The notes beneath the pieces are model-generated. The model did not search any database. It was not told the DNA's origin and saw only the letters and a list, made by a program, of their open reading frames with translations. The translations under genes were made by a program, and so were the position numbers. A stretch of DNA of 64,000 nt, taken from contig JAGYJY010000007.1 of NCBI GenBank assembly GCA_018401745.1, positions 124,001-188,000 of the forward strand, given 5' to 3'. Shown here piece by piece: positions 8,920 to 18,369 of the stretch (within the stretch, counting starts at the first letter, position 1; each line of letters begins with the position of its first letter). This DNA comes from Pirellulales bacterium. GTDB lineage: Bacteria > Planctomycetota > Planctomycetia > Pirellulales > UBA1268.

Positions 8920-10327
8920 GCGGATGGCCCTCCCTGACCGACGCGGCGGATACCTGAATGAATCGGCCGTCGCGACGCAACTCTTCGATCGTTTTCGTTC
9001 CGCAGTAGCCCATTCCGGCACGAAGACCGCCCACGAGCTGATACACGAACGTGCTCAGCGGTCCTTTGAAGGGCACGCGGCCCTCCACGCCTTCGGGCAC
9101 CAGTTTGTCTTGCCGACCGCCACGCTGGCCGTAGCGATCGCTTGAGCCCTTGACCATCGCCCCGAGCGACCCCATGCCTCGATAGGCCTTGAATGTCCTG
9201 CCCTGGTAGAGCACCGTCTCGCCCGGGCTCTCGGCAACCCCCGCGAGCAACCCGCCGATCATGCAGCAGCTGGCTCCCGCAGCAATCGCCTTGGTCATGT
9301 CGCCTGAGTAGCGGATGCCGCCATCGGCAATCACCGGCACGCCGCTGCCAGCGGCCTCGGCCGCCGCATCGTGCACTGCCGAGATCTGTGGCACACCGAC
9401 ACCGGAAATCACGCGAGTTGTGCAGATCGAGCCCGGACCGATCCCCACCTTGACACCATCGGCTCCCGCATCGAGCAGGCCGCGGCATCCCTCGCGGGTG
9501 GCGATGTTTCCGGCGACGACCTCGATCTCCCATTGCCGCTTGATCTCCCGCACCGTCTGCATCACGTTCGCCGAGTGCCCGTGGGCGCTGTCGACCACGA
9601 CCACATCAACGTCTTTGGCAATCAGGCTCTCCACCCGCTCAAAATCAAAAACACCGACCGCAGCCCCAACCCGCAGCCGCCCCATGCCGTCTTTGCAGGC
9701 CCGCGGAAACCGCTTCAGCATGTCGATGTCTTTAATCGTGATCAGGCCCGTCAACAGATTCTTTTCGTCAACCAGGAGAAGTTTCTCGACCTTATTTGCC
9801 ATCAGAATCTTCTCAGCCTGCTCGAGCGACACATTGCCCGTCGCCGTCACGAGGTTCGAAGACGTCATGATTTCCGCAACCGGCGTTTCCCCACTCTCCA
9901 GAAACCGCAGGTCGCGTTTGGTGATGATGCCGACGAGCTGCCGGCCCTCGGAGGTGATTGGCACGCCTGAAATGTTGTACTGATCCATGACATCGCGAGC
10001 CTTCGCGACCGTGGCCGTCGGTGGCAGCGTGACCGGATCGACAATGATGCCGTTGGCGCTCCGCTTCACCTTGTCGACCTCGTTGGCCTGTCGATCGATG
10101 CTGAGGTTCTTGTGAATCACCCCGAGGCCGCCCTCCTGAGCGAGGGCGATGGCCATGGCGCTTTCGGTGACCGTATCCATCGGAGAACTGACAATCGGGA
10201 TGTTGAGGCTGATTCCCTGGGTGAACCGGGTGGTCACGTCGGCCTCGGCAGGAACGACCTCCGAAAAGCGAGGCACGAGCAAAACGTCGTCGAAGGTGAT
10301 TCCGTTGGTGATGATTTTTCCGTCCAT
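8858..10327 (-). CDS. guaB: Inosine-5'-monophosphate dehydrogenase
   Basis: 489 residues. Oxidises IMP to XMP with NAD+, the rate-limiting step to GMP. The (beta/alpha)8 barrel starts with [14 protein letters not shown]. Two CBS domains are inserted at about residues 95-205 ([41 protein letters not shown]). The catalytic Cys is about residue 302 in [16 protein letters not shown]. The phosphate-binding GGIRYSGD and the flap GSSDRYGQ follow. GGAG lies 5 nt before ATG 10327. The next pathway enzyme, guaA, is in this window at 16.7 kb but in a separate unit. Confidence 0.97.
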   Translation of the reverse strand: MDGKIITNGITFDDVLLVPRFSEVVPAEADVTTRFTQGISLNIPIVSSPMDTVTESAMAIALAQEGGLGVIHKNLSIDRQANEVDKVKRSANGIIVDPVTLPPTATVAKARDVMDQYNISGVPITSEGRQLVGIITKRDLRFLESGETPVAEIMTSSNLVTATGNVSLEQAEKILMANKVEKLLLVDEKNLLTGLITIKDIDMLKRFPRACKDGMGRLRVGAAVGVFDFERVESLIAKDVDVVVVDSAHGHSANVMQTVREIKRQWEIEVVAGNIATREGCRGLLDAGADGVKVGIGPGSICTTRVISGVGVPQISAVHDAAAEAAGSGVPVIADGGIRYSGDMTKAIAAGASCCMIGGLLAGVAESPGETVLYQGRTFKAYRGMGSLGAMVKGSSDRYGQRGGRQDKLVPEGVEGRVPFKGPLSTFVYQLVGGLRAGMGYCGTKTIEELRRDGRFIQVSAASVREGHPHDIVVTQEAPNYTAEHAGGD

Positions 10328-10491
10328 GGCGGCTCCGTCAGCGTGGAAAGCCTGGGATTATGCGGTGAATGTGGCGATTTTCGCAATCCGATGGCTCGGG
10401 CAACGAAGAATCCGACACCGACCGCCACCGTGTCCTAGGTTTGAGCGTGTCGCGACGCGGGTCGTGGCCGCTCCTCGCTCCCGTCCGCGTG

Positions 10492-11178
10492 ATGCAGAAA
10501 TCCATGTCTTCCACCGACGACCTTTCGACCGGCTCGCTCCGAGCCACCCCCGACGCCCAGAGCCCCTTCGCGCACCCCGACCGAGCCGCCTTTGAGGCCC
10601 ATCTCGCGCGGAAAAGCTACGGCCCGTTCACCCTCACTGAAGCAGTCCGCCCGGGCTGGAATGCGGGAATCGTTCCCCGTGAGGGCTACCGCTTCGACAC
10701 CTACGCCGACCCCCACACCCGGGCCCGTCTGCCAGCAATCATCGCTGCAGTGTCGCGGGAGAGGCTCTTCGAAACCTTCATCGAGCTGCTCGCTCCCCTG
10801 GGAGACAGCTGCGAGGTGGTGCTGGAATCGAGCCACGAGAAACGCGGTCCTGAGCGTCCGGAATACGTCCGCGAGTCGATTGAGCGGCTCGTGCTTGAGA
10901 GCCTGCTGTGGGACTTTGAAGACCTCCTCACCGACGACGGCTGCACAGGGATTGCCATCATGCACCCCCATCTGCCGATGGAGGTGCAGCTCGACGAACA
11001 CAAGCTGCTCGTGGTCTACGCCCCGTCTCGTGCTCCCTTTGCAGAGCGACTCGAAGCCTGCGGCGTTGGCCGCAACGACGAGCTGCGGGTGATCTCACAG
11101 GGCGAGCACCTGCACACGTCACACTCCCGCTACACAAAGGATTTCAACCGGCTCAGGCACCGCCTCGGGGCTGAGTGA
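10492..11178 (+). CDS. Conserved hypothetical protein, planctomycete type
   Basis: 228 residues from ATG 10492; ATG 10504 is an equally possible start and neither has a clear ribosome-binding site. Soluble and acidic, with no signal peptide or membrane segment. Recognisable stretches are CEVVLESSHEKR, LLWDFEDLLTDDGCTGIAIM, MEVQLDEHKLLVVYA and a basic C-terminal end (SRYTKDFNRLRHRLGAE). I do not recognise a catalytic motif. It is divergent from guaB and convergent with the gene at 11208, from which only 29 bp, occupied by a hairpin repeat, separate it. Confidence 0.6.
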   Translation: MQKSMSSTDDLSTGSLRATPDAQSPFAHPDRAAFEAHLARKSYGPFTLTEAVRPGWNAGIVPREGYRFDTYADPHTRARLPAIIAAVSRERLFETFIELLAPLGDSCEVVLESSHEKRGPERPEYVRESIERLVLESLLWDFEDLLTDDGCTGIAIMHPHLPMEVQLDEHKLLVVYAPSRAPFAERLEACGVGRNDELRVISQGEHLHTSHSRYTKDFNRLRHRLGAE

Positions 11179-11207
11179 GGCTGGCGGCAGACGTGTTCCA
11201 CACGCTG
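11179..11207. repeat. Copy C of a stop-codon-adjacent hairpin element
   Basis: The 29 bp exactly between the stop codons of two convergent genes hold GGCGGCAG-A-CGTG-TTCCA-CACG-CTG. CAG/CTG and CGTG/CACG pair around a TTCCA loop. The GGCGGCAGACGTGTTCCA core is identical to copy A (20069-20084 region) and close to copy B (61335-61390). With no T-tract, it may be a bidirectional terminator, a transcript-stabilising hairpin or a REP-like element. Confidence 0.5.
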
Positions 11208-12078
11208 CTACCGCGGGGCCGGGAGCGATTCAATCGGCATTGGGGGGCCCGGAACGATCACGGCCCCAGGTGGGAGCTGTTCGGGTGGGATCGACTGGAT
11301 CGGCGAGGGCACCGCCACCGGCCCGGCGGCCGCAGCCTCCGGCGGCTGGTAGTAGGGCTGGGCCTGCGGCAGGGGAGCCACTCCCAAGCTTGGCAAGGAG
11401 CTTCTCGAGGATGCGTTTTTCCAGCAGCGGATCCCTCCCCAGCGGAATCCAGCCCGCGCTGCGGGTCGGGCTGGCCACAGGCCTCGGCTGATCTCCCACC
11501 TGCTGCCCAAGGGTCGGCAAGGGCGTGCCGTAGCGGTAGAGCGAATCGTCGTTGCGGAAGCTCGCCCCGCCCGTCGTAGCTCGCATCGGCCGGGGAAGGT
11601 TTTCCAGTTCCTTTGTGACCACCGCCTCGATTCGCCAACCGGCAGGGTCGGGCTGCATGCGGATCAGGCCCCGTCGCCGGATCGACTGCAGGGTGCACTC
11701 GAGCCGCTCCTGAAAACCGACCGAATCCCCTCGCCAGGGCTCAAGCAGCGTGGCGCCTGTCTGGGGATACGTCTCAATCAGGCCTTCGGTCGGCACCCCC
11801 GCGGCAAACACCACTCGCTGTTCGCGGGAAACCTTGAAGTAGTCGTCCACAACGTCGACGAGCCGATTCCAGATCACCTCAGAATCGATCGGCGGAATGG
11901 TGACGGTGTTGGGAGGCGCGGCCGGGCCACCGGGCAGCGTCGGCCCTTCGGCAGCAATCACGGTTCCTGGCGGCAGAGGCCTGAGCGGGTCGAGCGATGC
12001 CGAGGGGGGCACCTGCGCAGCGACCTGCATGTGGTGGGCCAGCAGGAAAACAGAGAAAAACAAACTCGACGCATACAC
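11208..12078 (-). CDS. Exported hypothetical protein with Pro-rich tail (one frameshift)
   Basis: About 289 residues. The N-terminal hydrophobic stretch SSLFFSVFLLAHHMQVAAQV is a probable signal peptide. A Pro-rich linker leads into a folded core (SEVIWNRLVDVVDDYFKVSR ... RWRIEAVVTKELENLPRP-like segment). After LLEKRILEKLLAKLG (near 11390) the protein-like sequence moves to another frame, VAPLPQAQPYYQPPE ... PGPPMPIESLPAPR, ending at TAG 11208-11210. Uncorrected, the first frame runs to about 11230 with a poor Gly/Arg-rich end. The break is at a GGGAG run. Function unknown; such small exported proteins with Pro-rich ends are common in planctomycetes. Confidence 0.55.
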
Positions 12079-12167
12079 AACTCACGCACCAGGGGGGCGG
12101 ATGGTCGCGATTTCCCCCAAGACTCAAGGGGAAAAACGGCGACCGCCGGCCGTGCTGCGGAGATTTT

Positions 12168-13859
12168 TCAGCCGCCAAGTTCGTCGGTCACACAGCCTTC
12201 GGAAGCTGGAGCGACGCAGTGCACGTATTTGGCGAGGATTCCGCGGGTGGCCCGCGGAGGCGGTGCGGTCCAGGCTTCCCGACGACGGGCGATCTCGTCG
12301 TCGGCCACATCCATGTCGATCGTGTCGGCCTCGGCGTCGATCACCACGATGTCGCCATCCTGCACGAGCGCGATCGGCCCGCCTTCCTGGGCCTCGGGCA
12401 CGACATGCCCGACGATGAATCCGTGGGAACCGCCCGAGAAGCGGCCATCGGTGATCAGGGCCACATCGGCTCCCAGGCCAGCCCCGACCAGGGCGGACGT
12501 GGGGGTGAGCATCTCGGGCATGCCTGGGCCTCCCTTGGGGCCTTCGTAGCGGATGATCACAACGTCTCCGCGGTGGATTGCCCCCTGCTCGAGGGCCGTC
12601 AGCATCGCCTCCTCACTGTCGAACACACGGGCAGGCCCACGAAACCTGGAGCCTTCCTTGCCGGTGATCTTGGCCACCGCGCTGCCGGGTGCGAGGTTGC
12701 CGTGCAGGATGGTGATGTGGCCGGTCTTTTTGATGGGGTCGCTGAGCGGCCGCACGATCTTCTGGCCTTCGGCCAAGCCCTTGCTGGAGGCGAGGTTTTC
12801 CGCAAGCGTCTGGCCGGTGACCGTCATGCAGTCGCCGTTGAGCAGGCCGGCGTCGAGCAGCATCTTCATCAGCCCGCTAGTGCCGCCGATCGAGTGCAGG
12901 TCTTCCTGTACGAACTTTCCTGATGGCTTGAGGTCGGCCAGATACGGCACCCGCTTGGAAACCTTCTGGAAGTCCGCCGGGGTCACCGAGACGCCCACGC
13001 TGCGAGCCATGGCAATCAGGTGCAGCACGGCGTTGGTCGATCCGCCCACCGCCATCACCACCACCATCGCGTTCTCAAAGGCCTCGCGGGTCATGATGTC
13101 GCGAGGCTTGAGGTCCTTCTCCAGCAGCAGCTTGATGGCCTCACCGGCCCGCACACACTCCGCCTGCTTCTCGGGATGCTCCGCGGGAATCGATGCCGAG
13201 TTGGGCAGGGCCATGCCCATCGCCTCGATCGCCGAGGCCATGGTGTTGGCCGTATACATGCCGCCGCAGGCGCCCGCTCCCGGGCACGAGTGGCTGACGA
13301 TTTCGCTGCGTCGGGCGTCGTCGATCCTGCCGGCCACATACTCGCCGTAGCACTGAAAGGCACTGACGATGTCGAGCGTGGTGCCGTCGGCGAGATGGCC
13401 GGGCCGAATCGTGCCGCCGTAGACCATCAGGGCAGGGCGGTTGAGCCGGCCCATCGCAATCAGGCATCCCGGCATGTTCTTATCGCAGCCAGGAATCGCC
13501 ACCAGCCCGTCGTACCACTGCGCCTGCATGACGGTCTCAATCGAGTCGGCAATCACGTCGCGCGAGGGCAGGGAATAGCTCATTCCTTCGGTGCCCATTG
13601 AGATGCCATCGGAAACGCCGATCGTGTTAAACCGCATTCCCACCATGCCTGCAGCGACCACACCCTCGCGAACCTTGGCAGCCAGCGTGTTGAGGTGCAT
13701 GTTGCAGGTGTTGCCCTCATACCACATGCTCGCAATGCCAACCTGAGCCTTCTCGAGGTCTTCACGGCTGAGGCCTGTCCCCAAGAGCATCGCCTGCGAC
13801 GCTCCTTGGCTGCGGGGCTGAGTGATGCGGGAACTGTAGCGGTTGGGGATCGAGGTCAT
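12168..13859 (-). CDS. ilvD: Dihydroxy-acid dehydratase
   Basis: 563 residues. Dehydrates 2,3-dihydroxy-isovalerate and 2,3-dihydroxy-3-methylvalerate in valine, isoleucine and leucine synthesis, using an Fe-S cluster. Cluster Cys residues appear in [20 protein letters not shown] and in [20 protein letters not shown]. The ILVD/EDD signatures [15 protein letters not shown] and the C-terminal [19 protein letters not shown] are complete. Length is standard. GGAAGG lies 9 nt before ATG 13859. No other ilv gene is in the window. Confidence 0.97.
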   Translation of the reverse strand: MTSIPNRYSSRITQPRSQGASQAMLLGTGLSREDLEKAQVGIASMWYEGNTCNMHLNTLAAKVREGVVAAGMVGMRFNTIGVSDGISMGTEGMSYSLPSRDVIADSIETVMQAQWYDGLVAIPGCDKNMPGCLIAMGRLNRPALMVYGGTIRPGHLADGTTLDIVSAFQCYGEYVAGRIDDARRSEIVSHSCPGAGACGGMYTANTMASAIEAMGMALPNSASIPAEHPEKQAECVRAGEAIKLLLEKDLKPRDIMTREAFENAMVVVMAVGGSTNAVLHLIAMARSVGVSVTPADFQKVSKRVPYLADLKPSGKFVQEDLHSIGGTSGLMKMLLDAGLLNGDCMTVTGQTLAENLASSKGLAEGQKIVRPLSDPIKKTGHITILHGNLAPGSAVAKITGKEGSRFRGPARVFDSEEAMLTALEQGAIHRGDVVIIRYEGPKGGPGMPEMLTPTSALVGAGLGADVALITDGRFSGGSHGFIVGHVVPEAQEGGPIALVQDGDIVVIDAEADTIDMDVADDEIARRREAWTAPPPRATRGILAKYVHCVAPASEGCVTDELGG

Positions 13860-14214
13860 GCGGTGATTCCTTCCAATGGTCAGGCAGGCCTAAGGTGCCG
13901 TGCCGAACAGCCTAGTGAACGGCCGCCGCTCTCGCCACGTGCCCGACTCGCAGCCGGCCAGCAGGCGAGACGCCGACGGCGACGCCGCTCTTGGACGGAA
14001 AGCCACCGGGGGGAGTACGATACAGACCCGGCACCGGGAGTCGCTGTCGGACAACTGCTTCCACCCGATCTTGCCGGGCGTTTCCCGAATCATTCTTCCC
14101 ATGTCCGATCGCGAGCATGAGTCGCTAACGCCCGAGACGCGAATCGACAACTCGCCCCCGCCACCCTAGCGGAAGCCGCCGAGTTCGGTCGAAACCCCAG
14201 AGTTTCTTGCGGCA
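13860..14214. other. Divergent intergenic region, mostly without genes
   Basis: 355 bp between ilvD and the kinase. Nothing recognisable is seen in 13860-14100. From ATG 14101 a short in-frame peptide (MSDREHESLTPETRIDNSP...) leads to TAG 14167-14169 and then, still in the same frame, straight into the kinase. It looks like the original N-terminus of that kinase. Confidence 0.5.
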
Positions 14215-15720
14215 TTGCGATCGAGCCAGCTGGTTCCAGCTGAAAAACTCGAGGAGATCATCGCCCCGTGGGCAGAGACCACCGGGCCGATCGCAAAGGA
14301 TCTTGTCGACGCACTCGTTGCCAAAGCGGGGCTCACCACCTGGCAATACGGCTTCCTCCGCAAAGGGAAGTACAAGGGTTTCTTCCTGGGCAAATACAAG
14401 CTGCTCGGCCTGCTCGGAGCCGGCGGCATGGGAAGTGTGTACCTCGCGGAACACACCACGCTCGGGCAGAAGGTGGCGATCAAAGTGCTGCCGGAAAAGA
14501 GCGTGGAGAAGTCGAGCTTCCTCGAGCGATTTCAGCGGGAGGCGATGTCGGCGGCACGGCTCAACCACCCCAACATCTCCCGTGCCTACGATCTTGATCA
14601 AGCCGGCAAGATCCACTTCATGGTGATGGAGTATGTGGAGGGAACCGACCTCTATGCTCGTGTCAAGCAGCAGGGATCTTTCGGAGTCTACGAGGCCGTT
14701 GACTGCATCCGGCAGGCCGCCCTGGGCCTCGACTACGCCCATGCGGAGGGCTTCGTCCACCGCGACATCAAGCCTGCCAATCTGATGCTCAACGACCGCG
14801 GCATGCTCAAGATCCTCGACCTCGGACTCGCCCTGCCTCCAGAGGAAGACGACGTCACCTCGCTGACGCAGCGGCACCGCGAGCGGGTGCTCGGCACGGC
14901 GGACTACCTCGCCCCCGAGCAGTCTCTCAACAGCCACCTGGCCGACCGCCGGTCTGACATCTACAGCCTGGGCTGCACGCTTTACTACCTCCTGGTGGGC
15001 CGGCCGCCCTTCCACACCGGCAAGGCTGCGGAGCGGATTCGTGCCCACCGTGAGCTCCCTCCCCCGAACCCGCTCGACCTGCGGGCCAACCTGCCTTCGG
15101 AGATCGTGGAGATCTGCCTGCGGATGATGGAAAAGCATCCCGAGGCGCGGCCGCAGACCGCCGGCGAGATTGCCGAGGCCCTCGCCACCTGGCAGACCAA
15201 CAACCCCGCCCCTTCCTCGCGACAGTCAGCCACCCCGCGACGTCCGGCAAAGCGGCCGCCGGTGCGGCGGTCGGGCACCACGCCGGAGCCCACGCTGGCG
15301 TCGCGACCTCATGCGGTCCGCAGCAGCCCGTCCGCCAGCGATGGAGATCACGGGGCCGGCGAGACCTCAGGCATCGGCCTGGGGAACGCTGCCGGCCCGG
15401 GTCGGTCCGGGATCAGCACTTCCGACATCGCCTTGGGAACATCACCACCTCCATCCCGCAGCAGTCGCATCAGTGCTCCATCTGGCCGAGCCGAGCGGAA
15501 GCCAGGGGCCCACGACAAACACAAAACTCGCGGCTCGCTGCTCGATCGGGAATGGCTCGGGCAACCGCTCGGGCTCTGGCTGGCGATGGTCGTTGTGCTC
15601 GGTCTGATCGCCGCCCTGGCTGCCCGGCTGCTGATCCGCGGACAAACGCCGGCAGCTACGAACCAGGCTGCACCTTCCATGACCTTCGGGCAAGATCCGG
15701 AAGCATCTCGCGGCGAGTGA
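14215..15720 (+). CDS. Hanks-type Ser/Thr protein kinase with C-terminal transmembrane helix
   Basis: 501 residues from TTG 14215. The kinase domain is complete: P-loop LLGAGGMGSVYLAEH (about residues 64-78), VAIKVLPEKS with the ATP-binding Lys, catalytic HRDIKPANLMLN, LGTADYLAPEQ and DIYSLGCTLYYLLVGRPPF. The Mg-binding motif reads DLGLA instead of DFGLA, a Leu at DFG position 2. A Ser/Pro/Arg-rich linker leads to one transmembrane helix near the C-terminus (LGLWLAMVVVLGLIAALAA), so the kinase faces the cytoplasm and little lies outside. The conserved N-terminal region (VETPEFLAALRSSQLV) begins upstream of the TTG, and an ATG at 14101 is in frame but separated by one TAG, so the true N-terminus is uncertain. 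Overlaps surE convergently by 65 bp. Confidence 0.88.
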   Translation: MRSSQLVPAEKLEEIIAPWAETTGPIAKDLVDALVAKAGLTTWQYGFLRKGKYKGFFLGKYKLLGLLGAGGMGSVYLAEHTTLGQKVAIKVLPEKSVEKSSFLERFQREAMSAARLNHPNISRAYDLDQAGKIHFMVMEYVEGTDLYARVKQQGSFGVYEAVDCIRQAALGLDYAHAEGFVHRDIKPANLMLNDRGMLKILDLGLALPPEEDDVTSLTQRHRERVLGTADYLAPEQSLNSHLADRRSDIYSLGCTLYYLLVGRPPFHTGKAAERIRAHRELPPPNPLDLRANLPSEIVEICLRMMEKHPEARPQTAGEIAEALATWQTNNPAPSSRQSATPRRPAKRPPVRRSGTTPEPTLASRPHAVRSSPSASDGDHGAGETSGIGLGNAAGPGRSGISTSDIALGTSPPPSRSSRISAPSGRAERKPGAHDKHKTRGSLLDREWLGQPLGLWLAMVVVLGLIAALAARLLIRGQTPAATNQAAPSMTFGQDPEASRGE

Positions 15721-16426
15721 GATCGAAGTGGAGCGGTGTGACGGTCACTGCCCCCGCCGCCAAAGCCGTGATGTCAGACTCCAGCGGCGAAGGGGGAGGT
15801 GGAGGATCGTTGGTGGCCCAGTAGTAAGACCGTCCGCGGGGATCGGTCCGCCGCTCAAACGCCTCGCCGTAGCGGGAGATGCTCATCGGCACCACCCTCA
15901 CCTCGGGCGTTCCCGTGAGAGCTGCCGTCGGAATATTGACATTGAACAGGCTGCCCGCCGGAGGATCGCAGGCGAGCAGTTCGCGAATCACATCGAGAGC
16001 GATCTCCGCCGCCCGAGTGAAGTTTGCATGATCGTCCCACTCCAGCGACACCGCAATGCTCGTGATCCCAAAGAATGCCCCCTCGATCGCCGCTGCCACG
16101 GTGCCGGAATAGAGCACGTTGATCCCGGCGTTGAGCCCACCGTTGATGCCGCTGACCACGAGCGATGGTCGCGTCGGGCAAAACTCCGCAACACCCAGCT
16201 TGACCGAGTCGGCAGGGCTGCCATCCACCGCCCAGCCTCGCGGTTGGTCACCGTTAAAGACCTCTTTGGCGGTCAGTGGCGTCAGAAACGTGATGGCATG
16301 CCCCACGCCGCTCTGCTCGGTCGACGGCGCGGCAACCGTCAGGTCGCCAAGGCCGCGGAGCTCTCTTTCCATGGCGGCCAGCCCGGGGGCATGAATGCCA
16401 TCGTCGTTGGTGAGCAGCACTCGCAT
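15656..16426 (-). CDS. surE: 5'/3'-nucleotidase SurE
   Basis: 256 residues. Metal-dependent phosphatase acting on nucleoside 5'- and 3'-monophosphates. The family N-terminus [16 protein letters not shown] carries the metal-binding [19 protein letters not shown], the [13 protein letters not shown] loop and [20 protein letters not shown] are all present. The C-terminal dimerisation part ([36 protein letters not shown]) is typical. It is divergent from guaA, about 260 bp away, and converges with the kinase. Confidence 0.95.
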   Translation of the reverse strand: MRVLLTNDDGIHAPGLAAMERELRGLGDLTVAAPSTEQSGVGHAITFLTPLTAKEVFNGDQPRGWAVDGSPADSVKLGVAEFCPTRPSLVVSGINGGLNAGINVLYSGTVAAAIEGAFFGITSIAVSLEWDDHANFTRAAEIALDVIRELLACDPPAGSLFNVNIPTAALTGTPEVRVVPMSISRYGEAFERRTDPRGRSYYWATNDPPPPPSPLESDITALAAGAVTVTPLHFDLTRREMLPDLARRSWKVQPGS

Positions 16427-16683
16427 GGATGTCTCGTCAGCGAAGTTTCAGGAAGGATGAAATGCACCCGGCGGTCGCCACTCTAGCAGCGGCAGCCCTG
16501 ATTTCCGAGGCTCGCGTCAGGGAATCGCCAAGGCCCGACGCCAGCCCTATACTCCGGGATTTTTCCCCGTGCCCCACCGTTTTTCGGTCGGGCGGTTTCC
16601 CCTTGGCTTCCAGCGACCGGATAAACGTGACCACACCTCCCGAACAGCCTCGCCCCGCCGGTGACAGTCCTTCTGCCGAACAG

Positions 16684-18225
16684 ATGACCGGAGAACGAGT
16701 GCTCGTCCTGGACTTCGGCTCTCAGTATGCCCAGCTGATCGCCCGCCGCGTGCGAGAGCAGCATGTCTACTGCGAGATCGTTCGCCACGACCTCCCGCTT
16801 GAGCGGATTCGCGAGCTCGCGCCAGCCGGCCTGATCCTCTCGGGCGGCCCCGCGAGCGTGTATGCGGATGCGGCTCCCCGCTGTGATCCGGCTCTCTTTG
16901 AGAGCGGTATTCCAACGCTGGGCATCTGCTACGGCATGCAGCTTGCCTGCGAGGCCCTCGGCGGCACTGTGGGCAGCGCGACGAGCCGCGAGTACGGCCG
17001 AGCGGTGCTTGAGGTCGTCGCCAACGACCGGCTCTTCGCGGACGTTCCGCAGCACTCCGACGTGTGGATGAGCCATGGCGACCAGGTGACCACTGTTTCC
17101 GATGGCTTCGCCGTGCTCGCCAAAACAGCCACCTGCCCTCTGGCGGCGGTGAAGCACACCACGCGGCCTGTCTATGGCATGCAGTTTCATCCGGAGGTCA
17201 CCCACACCGCCCATGGCGGCTCGATGCTGGCCAACTTTCTCCGCACAGCCTGCGGCTGCAGCGGCAGCTGGAGGCTCGACGATTTTGCCGCAGCTGCGAT
17301 CGAGCGGATTCGCCAGCAGGTCGGTTCGGGCCGCGTGATTTGTGGCCTCTCTGGTGGCGTCGACTCAGCCGTCGTGGCGGCGCTGTTGTCGCGGGCGATT
17401 GGCGACCAGCTCTCCTGCATCCTCGTCGACAACGGCCTGCTGAGGAAAAACGAAGCGGCGGCGGTGATCGAAGAGTTCACCACGCACTTCCGCACGGATC
17501 TGCATGTGGTCCAAGGGGAGACCCGTTTCCTTGAGATGCTCGCGGGCGTGACGGAGCCTCAGGAGAAACGCCGCCGTATCGGCAAGGCTTTCGTCGACTG
17601 CTTTGCCGAGGAGGCTTCGCGGATCCAAGATGTGCGGTTCCTCGCCCAGGGAACGCTCTACCCCGACGTGATCGAAAGCGGCGCGGCGCAGGACGGCCCC
17701 GCCGCCACGATCAAGCTCCACCACAACGTCGGCGGCCTGCCTGAGCAGCTCGACTTCAAACTGATTGAGCCCCTACGGGATCTGTTTAAAGACGAGGTCC
17801 GACAGCTTGGCCTCCAGCTCGGTCTGCCGGAACGGATCGTCTGGCGGCATCCCTTTCCTGGGCCGGGGCTCGCCGTCCGTTGCCTGGGCGAGGTGACGAA
17901 ACCGCGGCTCGAAACCCTCCGCGAAGCCGACGCCATCGTGCTTGAGGAGATCGCGAAGGCCGGTCTTTCTCGCCAGGTGTCGCAGGCGTTTGCCGTGCTG
18001 CTGCCGGTGCAGAGCGTCGGCGTGATGGGCGACTCCCGCACCTACGATGATGTCCTCGCGGTGCGGGCGGTCGAGACGGAAGACTTCATGACCGCCGACT
18101 GGAGCCACCTTCCCTACGAGGTGCTCGCCTCCATCTCCAGCCGGGTGATCAACGAGGTGCGAGGGATCAACAGGGTGGTCTACGACATCTCATCGAAGCC
18201 ACCGGCCACGATCGAATGGGAGTGA
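16684..18225 (+). CDS. guaA: GMP synthase (glutamine-hydrolysing)
   Basis: 513 residues. Aminates XMP to GMP, with ammonia from glutamine. The class I amidotransferase domain is first: [20 protein letters not shown], the nucleophile Cys in [16 protein letters not shown], and the His/Glu of [10 protein letters not shown]. The ATP pyrophosphatase P-loop follows as [20 protein letters not shown], and the dimerisation domain ends [21 protein letters not shown], the usual GuaA terminus. ATG 16684 was chosen because it starts immediately before the domain; GTG 16627 in frame would add 19 residues. Neither has a clear ribosome-binding site. Confidence 0.96.
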   Translation: MTGERVLVLDFGSQYAQLIARRVREQHVYCEIVRHDLPLERIRELAPAGLILSGGPASVYADAAPRCDPALFESGIPTLGICYGMQLACEALGGTVGSATSREYGRAVLEVVANDRLFADVPQHSDVWMSHGDQVTTVSDGFAVLAKTATCPLAAVKHTTRPVYGMQFHPEVTHTAHGGSMLANFLRTACGCSGSWRLDDFAAAAIERIRQQVGSGRVICGLSGGVDSAVVAALLSRAIGDQLSCILVDNGLLRKNEAAAVIEEFTTHFRTDLHVVQGETRFLEMLAGVTEPQEKRRRIGKAFVDCFAEEASRIQDVRFLAQGTLYPDVIESGAAQDGPAATIKLHHNVGGLPEQLDFKLIEPLRDLFKDEVRQLGLQLGLPERIVWRHPFPGPGLAVRCLGEVTKPRLETLREADAIVLEEIAKAGLSRQVSQAFAVLLPVQSVGVMGDSRTYDDVLAVRAVETEDFMTADWSHLPYEVLASISSRVINEVRGINRVVYDISSKPPATIEWE

Positions 18226-18369
18226 GCCCGTCCTCGCAGGCCCCCGCTGGCAGCCCGCGGCCGCAAACCCTCCCCATCTTCTCCGACCGTCACTCCAGGA
18301 CGAACCGTTACGACAGCTACGACCGGTCGCCGATCTCGACGGAGAGTAGGAGCGGGCTGGGAGGGGGCT

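Noticed and set aside
14167-14169. Stop-codon recoding (pyrrolysine or readthrough) at the kinase TAG
   Set aside because: Only one occurrence, no recoding machinery or structure seen, and the region has many sequence errors.
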